A stretch of 64,000 nt of DNA from Yersinia entomophaga. Its GTDB lineage: Bacteria; Pseudomonadota; Gammaproteobacteria; Enterobacterales; Enterobacteriaceae. Each line of letters starts with the position of its first letter. The first letter of the stretch is position 1. The notes beneath the pieces were generated by a model. That model had not been told where the DNA came from. It was given only the letters and a program-made list of their open reading frames with translations, and searched no databases. The DNA lies in contig NZ_CP010029.1 of NCBI RefSeq assembly GCF_001656035.1, forward strand, positions 958,885 through 1,022,884, written 5' to 3'. The position numbers were made by a program, and so were the translations under genes. Of the stretch, positions 21,296-30,258 are shown piece after piece.

Positions 21296-21886
21296 ATGAG
21301 AAAGATTATCTTTTTAATCGGCTTAGTGGTGGTGGTTTTGAGCAGCTATGTACTGCGCTATATGCCGCTTTACCTGGTATTCATGCTTTTTATTTGCTTG
21401 ATAATTTATGGCGCAGGTATCTACCTTAACCCCAGATTAACGACCTCAAACTGGCACCTTGGGCAGAAATGTCAGATCAATGGTGCGACGGCGGTCTCTT
21501 TGAGCGTCTTATTTTTAATCTTAGTGACGTGTAGTTCAACCATCGGCTGGGCTTATTATATGTCGACCAAGCCTTGGTATCAGGAAGATAGCAACGGCTA
21601 TCAGACGCATACGCTGTCCGCCACTAGCCGGAAAATTGCCCAGGTGCATAATGCGGTATTGAAGAAAGTCAAACATCCAGAACGAGCTGAATTCCTCGGA
21701 GATTATATCAGTCCCTCCGAGGGGTTAGGAGTGATTTGCGGCTACCTGAACTATCAGGATCCCGCAGGTGAAGACGATGATTATTATCGCTATGTTTCCA
21801 ATGGCACACCATCCGGCACCTTTTTACAGCTGCAAACCGAAAGTTTTTCCGCGGTGTGGACCCAATTCTGTTTGGATAAAAACTGA
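21296..21886 (+). CDS. Unknown membrane protein, three predicted membrane segments
   Basis: A protein of about 196 residues that I do not recognise. Two adjacent hydrophobic segments lie near residues 3-40 (IFLIGLVVVVLSSYVL, LYLVFMLFICLIIYGAGIYL) and a third near 60-85 (SVLFLILVTCSSTIGWAYYM). The hydrophilic remainder of about 110 residues ends in VWTQFCLDKN, contains two cysteines (VICGYL, QFCL) that could form a disulfide, and probably faces the periplasm. AGGGA 6 bases before the ATG at 21296 supports that start over 21293 or 21257. It is not part of the E. coli arrangement here and stands alone between cmoA and yecN. No terminator is evident after it. Confidence 0.65.
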   Translation: MRKIIFLIGLVVVVLSSYVLRYMPLYLVFMLFICLIIYGAGIYLNPRLTTSNWHLGQKCQINGATAVSLSVLFLILVTCSSTIGWAYYMSTKPWYQEDSNGYQTHTLSATSRKIAQVHNAVLKKVKHPERAEFLGDYISPSEGLGVICGYLNYQDPAGEDDDYYRYVSNGTPSGTFLQLQTESFSAVWTQFCLDKN

Positions 21887-22070
21887 AAATAGAATCGTGG
21901 TTGACCGCATGAAAGCGTGTCTGAACAGCGGGAGGGAAAGAGGCGGGGTAACACGGGAAGGGGAAAACCGGATAAGCTAAGGTGAGAAAGCTGGAACATG
22001 AAGGCGGTGATAAACCGCCCGAACTAACTGTGGTTCCGATAAAAGAACGCATAAACAGTGAAACCGGGGA

Positions 22071-22466
22071 TTAAGTTAAGCTAAAAATCTGTTCCCACGG
22101 TAAATAGTAGATATTAGCGATTATCATTAGTATCAATGAAACATAAGTTGCACTCATCCCTGAACGTCGCCAGCGAATTTCCCGGTGACGTAACCCGTAA
22201 TAGTGTAATAAACGACCGACAATCAGCATTAATCCACACAGATGAATCATCCAGGTCTCTGCGCCGTTCATTTCCATCATAACCAGCAATACCACGGCGA
22301 TCGGAATATATTCTACGGCATTGCCGTGTACCCGTATGGCCGTTTGCAACTCATAAAACCCACCGTCGCCATAGGCTACCCGGTACTGGTTTCTTAATCT
22401 CACCACATCAAATGAAAGCTTAATTAGTAATAGTGCGCCCAACACAACATAAAGCGAGCTAACCAT
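22071..22466 (-). CDS. yecN: YecN, MAPEG-family membrane protein
   Basis: A 131-residue inner-membrane protein of the MAPEG family (membrane-associated eicosanoid and glutathione metabolism), four helices. It aligns along its full length with E. coli YecN: SFDVVRLRNQYRVAYGDGG, then RVHGNAVEYIPIA, which carries the family's N and E motif, and GRLLHYYGLRH. A glutathione-linked activity is inferred from the family only. Start at 22466 is preferred over 22478 because GGAG lies 6 bases upstream and MVSxLY matches the E. coli start. Confidence 0.9.
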   Translation of the reverse strand: MVSSLYVVLGALLLIKLSFDVVRLRNQYRVAYGDGGFYELQTAIRVHGNAVEYIPIAVVLLVMMEMNGAETWMIHLCGLMLIVGRLLHYYGLRHREIRWRRSGMSATYVSLILMIIANIYYLPWEQIFSLT

Positions 22467-22750
22467 TTTTAACTCCATAGCCCAACCATAACTGGCTGAA
22501 TAATGATAACCGTCAACGTCGTCACTGTCGCTAGAAAAATCGAAAGTCTACTATCTATAATCGCTGTTGTTTATAGAGTAGAAATAAATACCTGCCACCA
22601 TTCAGCCTTGCATTTTGTCGAAATGAGCGTCAGTTCTCATTTTTCACCGATTTCTGGCGTTTCTACTCTTTTAAATGTGCGACTTCTCGCCGCCCTTCAT
22701 TTTGATGCAAATCATGACAAACTGCCGGGATTGGACAAGGGAATTTTCTG

Positions 22751-23566
22751 CTAAAACAATGTGTTTTGCTCTGGCCAATCCGGCGCGGGAGGTAAAGAAG
22801 GTATTAACGCCGCTAGCCGTTGCCAGATTTTTTGCGCTTGCTGCGGTGAATCGCCATTATCCGGCGTATGAATAAACAGATAAGGCTGGTGCTGATGCTC
22901 CCATACCGGCAGTTTTTGCAGCCAGGGGGCGAAAAGTTTCAGATTTTCATCCAGCCTATCGCCGCCGATAAACCGCACCAGAGGTTGATGACCGGTAACC
23001 ACGGCATGTACCGGCAGTTTGGGTTTTTTACTTTGCGCGTCCCGCACCGCGGCGGTATTGGGTGCGGCGCTGTGGATCGGACGGCTATCGAGAATAACCC
23101 GGTTAACTTGCCGTTGGTGCAAACCTTGATTGAGCGCCAGTTCCTCCCCGCCTTTGGCAAAAAAAGCCGGATGCCGAACCTCCACACCATAGTTAAAGTC
23201 ACGGGGTAATCGGTCGAGAAAGTGAAACAGCCGCGGCAATTCACGCGGCCCAAAGGCGGCGGGCAATTGCAGCCACAGTTGGCCGATACGCTGATTGAGC
23301 GGTTCCAACGTCTGATAAAAGGTTAATAATTCCTGCTCGCACTGACTGAGTGCCGCCTGATGGCTGATAGTGGCGGGGAATTTGAAGCAGAACCGAAAGC
23401 TTTCCGGTGTCATATCCCGCCAGCGCAGCACAATTTCCGGTTTCGGCAGCGCATAAAAAGTGGTGTTGCCTTCCACGCAGTTGAAATAGCGGCTGTAATC
23501 CGCCAGATCCTGCAAACCTAACCGGCTCCATGCCGAATGTTGCCATTGAGGTAATCCAATATACAT
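22751..23566 (-). CDS. yecE: YecE, DUF72 TIM-barrel protein
   Basis: A 271-residue cytosolic protein of the DUF72 family with a TIM-barrel-like fold. Typical segments are MYIGLPQWQHSAW, YFNCVEGNTTFYALP, FKFPATISHQ, VEVRHPAFF and VRFIGG. Function is unknown. It lies 79 bases downstream of yecD in the same direction, the arrangement of the yecDE pair in E. coli. The 284 bases between its end and the yecN start hold the inverted repeat AAATGAG/CTCATTT at 22621-22642. Confidence 0.9.
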   Translation of the reverse strand: MYIGLPQWQHSAWSRLGLQDLADYSRYFNCVEGNTTFYALPKPEIVLRWRDMTPESFRFCFKFPATISHQAALSQCEQELLTFYQTLEPLNQRIGQLWLQLPAAFGPRELPRLFHFLDRLPRDFNYGVEVRHPAFFAKGGEELALNQGLHQRQVNRVILDSRPIHSAAPNTAAVRDAQSKKPKLPVHAVVTGHQPLVRFIGGDRLDENLKLFAPWLQKLPVWEHQHQPYLFIHTPDNGDSPQQAQKIWQRLAALIPSLPPAPDWPEQNTLF

Positions 23567-23645
23567 AAGTCAGCCGCTGCGAAAGAAAGAAACAACGCGG
23601 CTCAGCTCACAAACGAAGCCGCTAAAAGGTACCCTTACCTTAACG

Positions 23646-24218
23646 TCAGGCGGTTAGCGCGGCAATAATTTCATTGCTGCTACGGACGCGAGAAAAACGC
23701 GGGAAGATGTGGTGGAAGCTGGCCTGATGCTGCTCGGTGTCCGGAGCGCTACAGGCGTCTTCGGCGATCACCAGCTCGTAGCCGTGTTCCCAGGCGGAGC
23801 GGGCGGTAGATTCAACGCCGAGATTTGTCGCAATCCCGCCCAACACGATGGTTTTTATCCCGCGCCGGCGCAGTTGCAGATCCAGTTCAGTGCCGTAAAA
23901 AGCCCCCCATTGGCGTTTAGTCACCAGAATATCGCTATCGCGAACCTTCAACTGCGGCGGGAAATCCCACCAGTTGGCAGGTAAACGGCCAGCCGGGTTT
24001 GGGCGATCGACCGGCGGATGCAATACGTCGGCAAAATCTCCCGACCAGCCCACGCGCACCCAAAACACCGGAGCGCCTAATTGACGAAACTGTTCGGCTA
24101 GGTGTGCACCATGATTGACAACTTGTTCGGCACTGTACGGGCCGCCGGCGTAAGGGAGAATTCCCTGTTGCAGGTCGATCAGCACCAGTGCGCTGGTTTT
24201 TGCTTCAATTTTCATCAT
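23646..24218 (-). CDS. yecD: YecD, isochorismatase-like hydrolase family protein
   Basis: A 190-residue Rossmann-like alpha/beta protein of the isochorismatase-like (cysteine hydrolase) superfamily. The family aspartate is in LVLIDLQQG and the lysine in [15 protein letters not shown]. At the position of the usual nucleophilic cysteine the sequence reads [13 protein letters not shown], so the cysteine is absent, as I recall for E. coli YecD as well; cysteine hydrolase chemistry is therefore not expected. The frame is open from 24311, but GAGG six bases before the ATG at 24218 and the agreement with E. coli YecD favour 24218 (24215 is the next codon). Confidence 0.88.
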   Translation of the reverse strand: MMKIEAKTSALVLIDLQQGILPYAGGPYSAEQVVNHGAHLAEQFRQLGAPVFWVRVGWSGDFADVLHPPVDRPNPAGRLPANWWDFPPQLKVRDSDILVTKRQWGAFYGTELDLQLRRRGIKTIVLGGIATNLGVESTARSAWEHGYELVIAEDACSAPDTEQHQASFHHIFPRFSRVRSSNEIIAALTA

Positions 24219-24410
24219 CTTTGGCCTCGAACAGACATGGGCTAAATGAGGTTTATGGCCTCTGGTGCCTCCGAGTTTATGCCAACAAATGTTGCCGAAC
24301 AGTCTTATCACGGGGAGAATTTTGTTAAATGATGTGTTAAATCACCGCAGAGAGTGACTTTGTCGTCCCTGACCTGTGCGTTCGCTCTTATCTATGCCAT
24401 GAATTTCCTT

Positions 24411-24416
24411 TATAAT
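24411..24416 (+). promoter_or_regulatory. Probable -10 box for the FmdB-like gene and aspS
   Basis: A perfect TATAAT at 24411-24416, with TTATCT 17 bases upstream as a weak -35. It lies 38 bases before the zinc-ribbon gene start. Confidence 0.5.
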
Positions 24417-24454
24417 GACCCCCTTTTTTCAACACTCTTTAATCCAAAATACCT

Positions 24455-24664
24455 ATGCCAATTTATGAATATGCGTGTAGCGCGTGCCAACATCGATTAG
24501 AGAAACTACAAAAATTTTCTGATGCGCCACTGACAGACTGTCCGGCGTGTGGGAAGCCTGCGTTATCGAAACAGATATCTGCTGCCGGTTTTCAGCTGAA
24601 AGGCACCGGTTGGTACGCCACTGATTTCAAACCGGGTGCCAAAAAACAGGGTTCACCAGAGTAA
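24455..24664 (+). CDS. FmdB-family zinc ribbon protein
   Basis: A 69-residue protein of the putative regulatory FmdB family. The N-terminal zinc ribbon has two CxxC knuckles (C8, C11 and C29, C32) in PIYEYACSACQHRLEKLQKF and CPACGKP, followed by the family's FQLKGTGWYATDF. It probably binds zinc and perhaps nucleic acid; function unknown. It lies 79 bases upstream of aspS in the same direction, a frequent arrangement in gammaproteobacteria, and may be co-transcribed with it. The last codons and stop lie in a 16-base tandem duplication. Confidence 0.85.
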   Translation: MPIYEYACSACQHRLEKLQKFSDAPLTDCPACGKPALSKQISAAGFQLKGTGWYATDFKPGAKKQGSPE

Positions 24665-24680
24665 GGGTTCACCAGAATAA
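24649..24680 (+). repeat. 16-bp tandem duplication spanning the stop codon of the FmdB-like gene
   Basis: GGGTTCACCAGAGTAA at 24649-24664 is followed directly by GGGTTCACCAGAATAA at 24665-24680, one mismatch in 16. The first copy contains the GSPE-stop end of the gene. Confidence 0.85.
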
Positions 24681-24743
24681 TAGCCGCGCGAACAGTTCAG
24701 AACACTCGACGGGCGCGGCATCGGCTGAGTAAAAGGACATTGT

Positions 24744-26540
24744 ATGCGTACTGAGTATTGCGGGCAGTTGAATCTGTCCCACGTGGGACAAAGCGTCACA
24801 CTTTGTGGTTGGGTCAATCGTCGCCGTGACCTGGGTGGCCTGATTTTTATTGATATGCGTGACCGTGACGGCATCGTTCAGGTGTTCTTCGATCCTGACC
24901 ATAAAGCGGCCTTTGAGCAGGCTTCTGAGCTGCGCAATGAGTTCTGCATTCAGATTACCGGTACTGTGCGTGCGCGTCCGGAAAGTCAGATCAATAAAGA
25001 TATGTCTACCGGTGAAGTGGAAATCTTTGCCAACTCACTGAATATTATCAACCGTTCTGAGCCATTGCCGCTGGACTCCAACCAGATCAACAGCGAAGAA
25101 CAGCGTTTGAAATATCGCTATTTGGATCTGCGTCGTCCAGAAATGGCCGACCGCCTGAAAACCCGCGCTAAAATCACCAGCTTTGTGCGCCGCTTTATGG
25201 ACGATCACGGTTTCCTTGATATCGAAACCCCGATGCTGACCAAGGCGACGCCGGAAGGTGCGCGTGATTATCTGGTACCAAGCCGGGTACATAAAGGCAA
25301 ATTTTACGCGTTGCCGCAGTCTCCTCAGCTGTTCAAACAGTTGCTGATGATGTCTGGCTTCGACCGTTACTATCAGATCGTAAAATGTTTCCGTGACGAA
25401 GATTTGCGCGCCGATCGCCAGCCAGAATTTACCCAGATCGATGTGGAAACTTCCTTTATGAGCGCCGATCAAGTGCGTGAAATCATGGAAAAAATGATTC
25501 GTCAGCTGTGGCAAACCACCAAAGGCGTTGATCTGGGTGATTTCCCGATCATGACTTTTGCGGAAGCCATGCGCCGCTTCGGTTCAGATAAACCGGATCT
25601 GCGTAACCCGTTGGAGCTGGTGGACGTTGCCGACTTAGTGAAAGACGTTGAATTCAAAGTGTTCTCCGGCCCGGCGAACGATGCGAAAGGCCGCGTTGCT
25701 GCTATTCGTGTACCTGGTGGCGCGCAACTGACTCGTAAACAGATCGACGAATACGGCCAGTTTGTCGGTATCTACGGCGCAAAAGGTCTGGCGTGGTTGA
25801 AAGTCAATGACCGTGCTGCCGGTATGGAAGGGGTGCAAAGCCCGATTGCCAAATTCCTTAGTCCGGAAGTGTTGGAGGCCATTCTGGCTCGCACTCAGGC
25901 TGAAAGCGGCGATATTCTGTTCTTCGGCGCAGACAGCTTCAAAATCGTCACCGATGCTATGGGCGCACTGCGTCTGAAGCTGGGCCGCGATCTGGAACTG
26001 ACTAAGCTGGATAGCTGGGAGCCGCTGTGGGTGGTTGATTTCCCCATGTTTGAAGACGATAGCGAAGGCGGTCTGACGGCGATGCATCACCCGTTCACCG
26101 CGCCGAAGGACATGACGCCAGAAGCGCTGGCAGCGAACCCGACTTCTGCTATCGCTAACGCCTACGATATGGTGATTAACGGTTATGAAGTCGGCGGCGG
26201 TTCCGTGCGTATCCACCGCACCGAAATGCAGCAGCAGGTCTTTGGCATTCTGGGCATCAATGAACACGAACAGCGTGAGAAGTTCGGCTTCTTGCTGGAT
26301 GCGTTGAAATTCGGTACTCCACCGCACGCCGGTTTGGCCTTTGGTCTGGATCGTCTGGTGATGCTGCTGACCGGTACTGATAACATCCGCGACGTGATTG
26401 CGTTCCCTAAAACTACCGCCGCGGCCTGTCTGATGACCGACGCGCCGAGTTTTGCCAACCCGGCCTCTTTGCAAGAGCTATCGATCAGCGTCGTAGCGAA
26501 GAAAACCGCAGCCGATACTCCGGCAGAAGAGAAAGAGTAA
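24744..26540 (+). CDS. aspS: Aspartyl-tRNA synthetase
   Basis: A 598-residue class IIb synthetase charging tRNA-Asp. It has an N-terminal OB-fold anticodon domain ([26 protein letters not shown] region), motif 2 [18 protein letters not shown], the bacterial GAD insertion (about 290-420) and motif 3 [15 protein letters not shown]. Length fits the bacterial type (E. coli 590), with an Ala/Glu-rich tail. The stop codon overlaps the nudB start by one base (TAATG), so the pair is translationally coupled. Confidence 0.97.
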   Translation: MRTEYCGQLNLSHVGQSVTLCGWVNRRRDLGGLIFIDMRDRDGIVQVFFDPDHKAAFEQASELRNEFCIQITGTVRARPESQINKDMSTGEVEIFANSLNIINRSEPLPLDSNQINSEEQRLKYRYLDLRRPEMADRLKTRAKITSFVRRFMDDHGFLDIETPMLTKATPEGARDYLVPSRVHKGKFYALPQSPQLFKQLLMMSGFDRYYQIVKCFRDEDLRADRQPEFTQIDVETSFMSADQVREIMEKMIRQLWQTTKGVDLGDFPIMTFAEAMRRFGSDKPDLRNPLELVDVADLVKDVEFKVFSGPANDAKGRVAAIRVPGGAQLTRKQIDEYGQFVGIYGAKGLAWLKVNDRAAGMEGVQSPIAKFLSPEVLEAILARTQAESGDILFFGADSFKIVTDAMGALRLKLGRDLELTKLDSWEPLWVVDFPMFEDDSEGGLTAMHHPFTAPKDMTPEALAANPTSAIANAYDMVINGYEVGGGSVRIHRTEMQQQVFGILGINEHEQREKFGFLLDALKFGTPPHAGLAFGLDRLVMLLTGTDNIRDVIAFPKTTAAACLMTDAPSFANPASLQELSISVVAKKTAADTPAEEKE

Positions 26541-26977
26541 TGAAATACAAACGCCCCGAGTCAATTTTGGCGCTGATCTATGCCCAATCTACGGGTCGGG
26601 TGCTGATGTTACAGCGGCGTGATGACCCTGAATTCTGGCAGTCGGTTACCGGCAGTCTGGAGGAGGGGGAATCCCCATTGTCTGCCGCGCAGCGTGAAGT
26701 AAAGGAAGAAGTGGGCATTGATATCACAGGTGAAAACCTGACGCTGCTCGACTGTCAGCGCTGCGTGGAGTTTGAACTCTTCGCGCATTTCCGTCCTCGC
26801 TATGCACCGGGTACTACGCATAATAAAGAACACTGGTTCTGTCTGGCGTTACCCGAAGAGCGTGATGTCAAACTTACCGAACATCATGCGTACCAGTGGC
26901 TTAACTCGCCGGAAGCGGCGGCATTGACTAAGTCCTGGAGTAATAAGCAAGCGATTGAAGAGTTTGTTATTTATTAG
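26540..26977 (+). CDS. nudB: NudB, dihydroneopterin triphosphate diphosphatase
   Basis: A 145-residue Nudix hydrolase of the folate pathway, removing pyrophosphate from dihydroneopterin triphosphate. The Nudix box is complete: [20 protein letters not shown] followed by VG (starting near residue 37). Start [23 protein letters not shown] matches E. coli NudB (KRPVSILVVIYA type). It lies between aspS and yebC, as in E. coli. Confidence 0.93.
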   Translation: MKYKRPESILALIYAQSTGRVLMLQRRDDPEFWQSVTGSLEEGESPLSAAQREVKEEVGIDITGENLTLLDCQRCVEFELFAHFRPRYAPGTTHNKEHWFCLALPEERDVKLTEHHAYQWLNSPEAAALTKSWSNKQAIEEFVIY

Positions 26978-27006
26978 GTCTAATTAGGCTATTTTCGGAG
27001 ATTCTT

Positions 27007-27750
27007 ATGGCAGGTCATAGTAAGTGGGCCAACACTAAACACCGCAAAGCGGCGCAGGATGCCAAACGCGGTAAGATTTTCACCAAAATTATCCGTGAAC
27101 TGGTTACGGCTGCCAAATTAGGCGGTGGCGATCCGGCTGCTAACCCACGTTTACGTGCGGCTATCGATAAGGCATTGTCCAATAACATGACGCGCGACAC
27201 CCTAAACCGGGCTATCGCACGCGGCGTGGGCGGTGACGAAGATAACAACATGGAAACCATCATTTATGAAGGTTATGGTCCGGGCGGCACCGCGGTAATG
27301 GTTGAATGCCTAAGTGACAACCGTAACCGTACCGTATCTGAAGTTCGCCACGCCTTTACCAAAACCGGTGGCAACCTGGGCACTGATGGTTCCGTTTCTT
27401 ACCTGTTCACCAAAAAAGGCGTGATTTCTTACGCCCCAGGTCTGGATGAAGATACCGTGATGGACGCGGCGCTGGAAGCCGGTGCCGATGATGTGACCGT
27501 GTATGACGATGGTGCTATTGACGTGTTCACTGCGTGGGAATCTCTGGGTCAGGTAAAAGACGCGCTGGATGCGGCTGGTCTGGTGGCTGAATCGGCGGAA
27601 GTGTCGCTGATCCCATCAACTAAAGCCGATTTGGATGCAGAGACTGCGCCAAAACTGCTGCGTTTGATCGATATGCTGGAAGATTCTGACGACGTGCAAG
27701 AGGTTTACCATAACGGTGAGATCTCCGACGAAGTCGCTGCTACGCTGTAA
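27007..27750 (+). CDS. yebC: YebC/PmpR-family transcriptional or translational regulator
   Basis: A 247-residue protein of the YebC/TACO1 family with its three-domain structure; [22 protein letters not shown] at the start and the acidic [15 protein letters not shown] region are diagnostic. Members have been described as DNA-binding regulators, and recently as factors that relieve ribosome stalling at proline stretches. It is 29 bases after nudB and upstream of ruvC, a conserved enteric arrangement. A hairpin with a weak T-tail follows. Confidence 0.95.
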   Translation: MAGHSKWANTKHRKAAQDAKRGKIFTKIIRELVTAAKLGGGDPAANPRLRAAIDKALSNNMTRDTLNRAIARGVGGDEDNNMETIIYEGYGPGGTAVMVECLSDNRNRTVSEVRHAFTKTGGNLGTDGSVSYLFTKKGVISYAPGLDEDTVMDAALEAGADDVTVYDDGAIDVFTAWESLGQVKDALDAAGLVAESAEVSLIPSTKADLDAETAPKLLRLIDMLEDSDDVQEVYHNGEISDEVAATL

Positions 27751-27813
27751 TGAGCGGCAATCAGCGTGATTTCATGTAAGTCATCGCGGCAACAGCGTTA
27801 AAGCAGTAAAGTC

Positions 27814-27846
27814 GCCGTGCTCATTATTGGGCACGGCCTATTTTTA
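27814..27846 (+). terminator. Probable weak terminator after yebC
   Basis: GCCGTGC (27814-27820) pairs with GCACGGC (27831-27837), 10-base loop, followed by CTATTTTTAG. The interrupted T-tail suggests partial read-through into ruvC. Confidence 0.55.
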
Positions 27847-27890
27847 GGTGGGTGTGGTTCCCAACGATAACGGACAAGGTGAAAACTGGT

Positions 27891-28412
27891 ATGGCGATCG
27901 TATTAGGTATCGATCCCGGTTCTCGTGTCACCGGTTATGGCGTTATCCGCCAGGAAGGGCGCCAACTGACCTACCTGGGCAGTGGTTGTATCCGAACCGT
28001 GGTGGACGATTTACCGACCCGGTTGAAATTGATTTACGCCGGTGTGACTGAAATCATTACTCAGTTTCACCCGGACTTTTTTGCTATTGAACAGGTGTTT
28101 ATGGCAAAAAACGCTGATTCGGCGTTGAAGCTAGGGCAGGCAAGAGGCGCGGCCATCGTCGCGGCGGTCAATCTGGATCTGCCGGTGTCTGAGTACGCGG
28201 CAAGACAGGTGAAACAAACGGTTGTTGGCACCGGCGCGGCAGAGAAAAGCCAGGTACAACATATGGTGCGTTCATTACTGAAGTTACCGGCTAATCCGCA
28301 GGCCGATGCCGCCGATGCCTTGGCGATTGCGATTACCCACTGCCATCTCAGCCAGAATACGGTGCGATTGGGTAATAACCAATTGGTCATGGCACGTGGC
28401 CGTTTGCGTTAA
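27891..28412 (+). CDS. ruvC: RuvC, Holliday junction resolvase
   Basis: A 173-residue RNase H-fold endonuclease that cuts Holliday junctions together with RuvAB. The four acidic catalytic residues are visible: the D of [10 protein letters not shown] (codon 8), the E of AIEQVF, and two D in [13 protein letters not shown]. The start [12 protein letters not shown] matches E. coli exactly in register; the frame is open upstream to 27852 but that would add 13 unrelated residues. Unlike ruvA it has no LexA box directly upstream. Confidence 0.96.
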   Translation: MAIVLGIDPGSRVTGYGVIRQEGRQLTYLGSGCIRTVVDDLPTRLKLIYAGVTEIITQFHPDFFAIEQVFMAKNADSALKLGQARGAAIVAAVNLDLPVSEYAARQVKQTVVGTGAAEKSQVQHMVRSLLKLPANPQADAADALAIAITHCHLSQNTVRLGNNQLVMARGRLR

Positions 28413-28462
28413 TTTTGTGCAACGGCGCGCAAAGACCCGATAAAGCCGGGTTAATCGCTGAA

Positions 28463-28482
28463 GGCTGGATATCCATCCAGCC
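28463..28482. promoter_or_regulatory. LexA (SOS) box of ruvAB
   Basis: GGCTGGATATCCATCCAGCC is a perfect 8-bp-arm palindrome containing CTG-N10-CAG and closely matches the E. coli ruvAB SOS box as I recall it (CGCTGGATATCTATCCAGCA). It sits 69 bases upstream of the ruvA start. With the six T that follow at 28483-28488 it also looks like a Rho-independent terminator for ruvC. Confidence 0.8.
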
Positions 28483-28550
28483 TTTTTTATGTTATAAACA
28501 GCTATAAAATATATTCATCGATAAACCTGCCGGGCAAGGAGACAGTCAAG

Positions 28551-29165
28551 GTGATAGGGCGCATCAGAGGTATCATTCTGGAAAAGCAGCCGCCGCTGGT
28601 GCTGCTAGAGACCAACGGCGTTGGCTATGAAATCCAACTGCCAATGACCTGTTTTTATGAACTGCCGGAGATCGGGCAGGAAGCCATTATCTTTACTCAG
28701 TTTATCGTGCGGGAAGACGCGCAGTTACTCTATGGTTTCAATGATAAACAGGAACGTGCGTTATTCCGTGAACTGATTAAGGTCAACGGCGTTGGGCCAA
28801 AGCTGGCGCTGGCGATTCTGTCCGGTATGTCGGCGCAGCAGTTTGTCGGTGCCGTTGAACGTGAAGATATCACTACGTTGGTAAAACTGCCGGGCGTAGG
28901 AAAGAAAACCGCCGAGCGTTTAGTGGTGGAAATGAAAGACCGCTTCAAAGGCTTGAACGGCGATCTGTTTAATAACACCGGTGAGATCCCGTTGCCTACC
29001 ACCTCGGCGCAGGTTTCTGCGGCAGACACGGAGGCAGAGGCCGTTTCAGCGCTGGTGGCGTTGGGATACAAACCCCAGGAAGCCAGCCGTTTGGTCAGCA
29101 AAATTGCCAAGCCCGGCGCAGACTGTGAAACACTAATTCGTGACGCGTTGCGCGCAGCCTTATAG
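28551..29165 (+). CDS. ruvA: RuvA, Holliday junction DNA-binding subunit
   Basis: A 204-residue protein that binds Holliday junctions as a tetramer and loads the RuvB motor. N-terminal OB fold ([20 protein letters not shown]), two helix-hairpin-helix motifs ([17 protein letters not shown] and [18 protein letters not shown]) and a C-terminal RuvB-binding domain ([20 protein letters not shown]). The start codon is GTG, preceded by AAGGAG. Expression should be SOS-inducible because of the LexA box upstream. Confidence 0.96.
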   Translation: MIGRIRGIILEKQPPLVLLETNGVGYEIQLPMTCFYELPEIGQEAIIFTQFIVREDAQLLYGFNDKQERALFRELIKVNGVGPKLALAILSGMSAQQFVGAVEREDITTLVKLPGVGKKTAERLVVEMKDRFKGLNGDLFNNTGEIPLPTTSAQVSAADTEAEAVSALVALGYKPQEASRLVSKIAKPGADCETLIRDALRAAL

Positions 29166-29187
29166 TAGTGACAGCAAGAGGTAGAGG

Positions 29188-30192
29188 ATGATTGAAGCAG
29201 ACCGCCTGATTTCGGCTGGCGTTATCAGTGAAGAAGAGATCATTGACCGAGCGATTCGCCCCAAGCTATTAAGCGAATATGTCGGGCAACCCCATGTCCG
29301 CGAGCAGATGGAAATCTTTATTCAGGCGGCGAAACAGCGCGGTGATGCGCTGGATCATTTGCTGATATTTGGCCCTCCGGGTCTGGGTAAAACTACGCTG
29401 GCTAATATTGTGGCTAACGAGATGGGCGTGAATCTGCGTACCACTTCCGGCCCGGTACTGGAAAAAGCTGGCGATCTGGCGGCGATGCTGACCAACCTTG
29501 AGCCTCATGACGTACTGTTTATTGATGAAATTCATCGCCTATCTCCGGTAGTCGAAGAGATTCTTTACCCGGCGATGGAAGATTATCAGTTGGACATAAT
29601 GATCGGTGAGGGGCCAGCGGCGCGTTCTATCAAGCTGGATTTGCCGCCCTTTACTTTGATTGGTGCCACGACGCGTGCCGGATCTCTGACTTCACCGTTG
29701 CGGGATCGCTTTGGGATTGTGCAGCGGCTGGAGTTTTATCAGGTTGCGGATCTGGAGCATATTGTCAGCCGTAGCGCCCAATGCCTGGGATTGGAATTAA
29801 CGCCGGAAGGTGCTCATCAGCTGGCGCGTCGATCACGGGGCACGCCGCGGATTACCAATCGCCTGCTACGACGGGTTCGGGACTTCGCCGAAGTGAAAGC
29901 CGACGGTGCCATTAATGGTGATGTGGCGATGAAAGCCTTGGATATGCTGAATGTGGATGCGGAAGGCTTTGATTACATGGACCGTAAGCTATTGCTGGCA
30001 GTGATTGATAAGTTTATGGGTGGCCCGGTAGGGTTAGATAATCTGGCGGCGGCTATCGGGGAGGAGCGTGAAACCATTGAAGACGTGCTGGAACCCTATC
30101 TGATTCAGCAAGGTTTTATCCAACGCACTCCGCGTGGGCGTATTGCCACGCATCATGCCTACAAGCATTTTGGTATCGATCGAGAAGAGTAA
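29188..30192 (+). CDS. ruvB: RuvB, Holliday junction branch migration ATPase
   Basis: A 334-residue AAA+ hexameric helicase motor for branch migration. Walker A is [12 protein letters not shown] near residue 60, Walker [10 protein letters not shown], sensor 1 [10 protein letters not shown], and the arginine finger region LRDRFG. A C-terminal winged helix ends YKHFGI. It lies 22 bases after ruvA in one operon. Convergent with the peptide transporter gene. Confidence 0.97.
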   Translation: MIEADRLISAGVISEEEIIDRAIRPKLLSEYVGQPHVREQMEIFIQAAKQRGDALDHLLIFGPPGLGKTTLANIVANEMGVNLRTTSGPVLEKAGDLAAMLTNLEPHDVLFIDEIHRLSPVVEEILYPAMEDYQLDIMIGEGPAARSIKLDLPPFTLIGATTRAGSLTSPLRDRFGIVQRLEFYQVADLEHIVSRSAQCLGLELTPEGAHQLARRSRGTPRITNRLLRRVRDFAEVKADGAINGDVAMKALDMLNVDAEGFDYMDRKLLLAVIDKFMGGPVGLDNLAAAIGEERETIEDVLEPYLIQQGFIQRTPRGRIATHHAYKHFGIDREE

Positions 30193-30202
30193 TGTTGTAA
30201 GC

Positions 30203-30234
30203 GGCGGAGTCTGCCTGAATGAGACAACTCCGCC
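30203..30234. terminator. Hairpin between convergent ruvB and peptide transporter genes
   Basis: GGCGGAGT (30203-30210) pairs with ACTCCGCC (30227-30234) across a 16-base loop. There is no T-tract on either side, so intrinsic termination is likely weak. Confidence 0.45.
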
Positions 30235-30258
30235 GAATGACTGTGCCTGAATTAGGTT

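Noticed and set aside
23646..24218. Loss of the catalytic cysteine in YecD as a new degeneration
   Set aside because: The same replacement occurs in E. coli YecD as I recall it, so it is a trait of the subfamily and not a defect of this gene.
25635..26474. 279-codon ORF antisense to aspS
   Set aside because: Lies wholly within aspS on the opposite strand and shows the His/Gln/Arg-rich pattern typical of antisense readings of well-conserved enteric genes.
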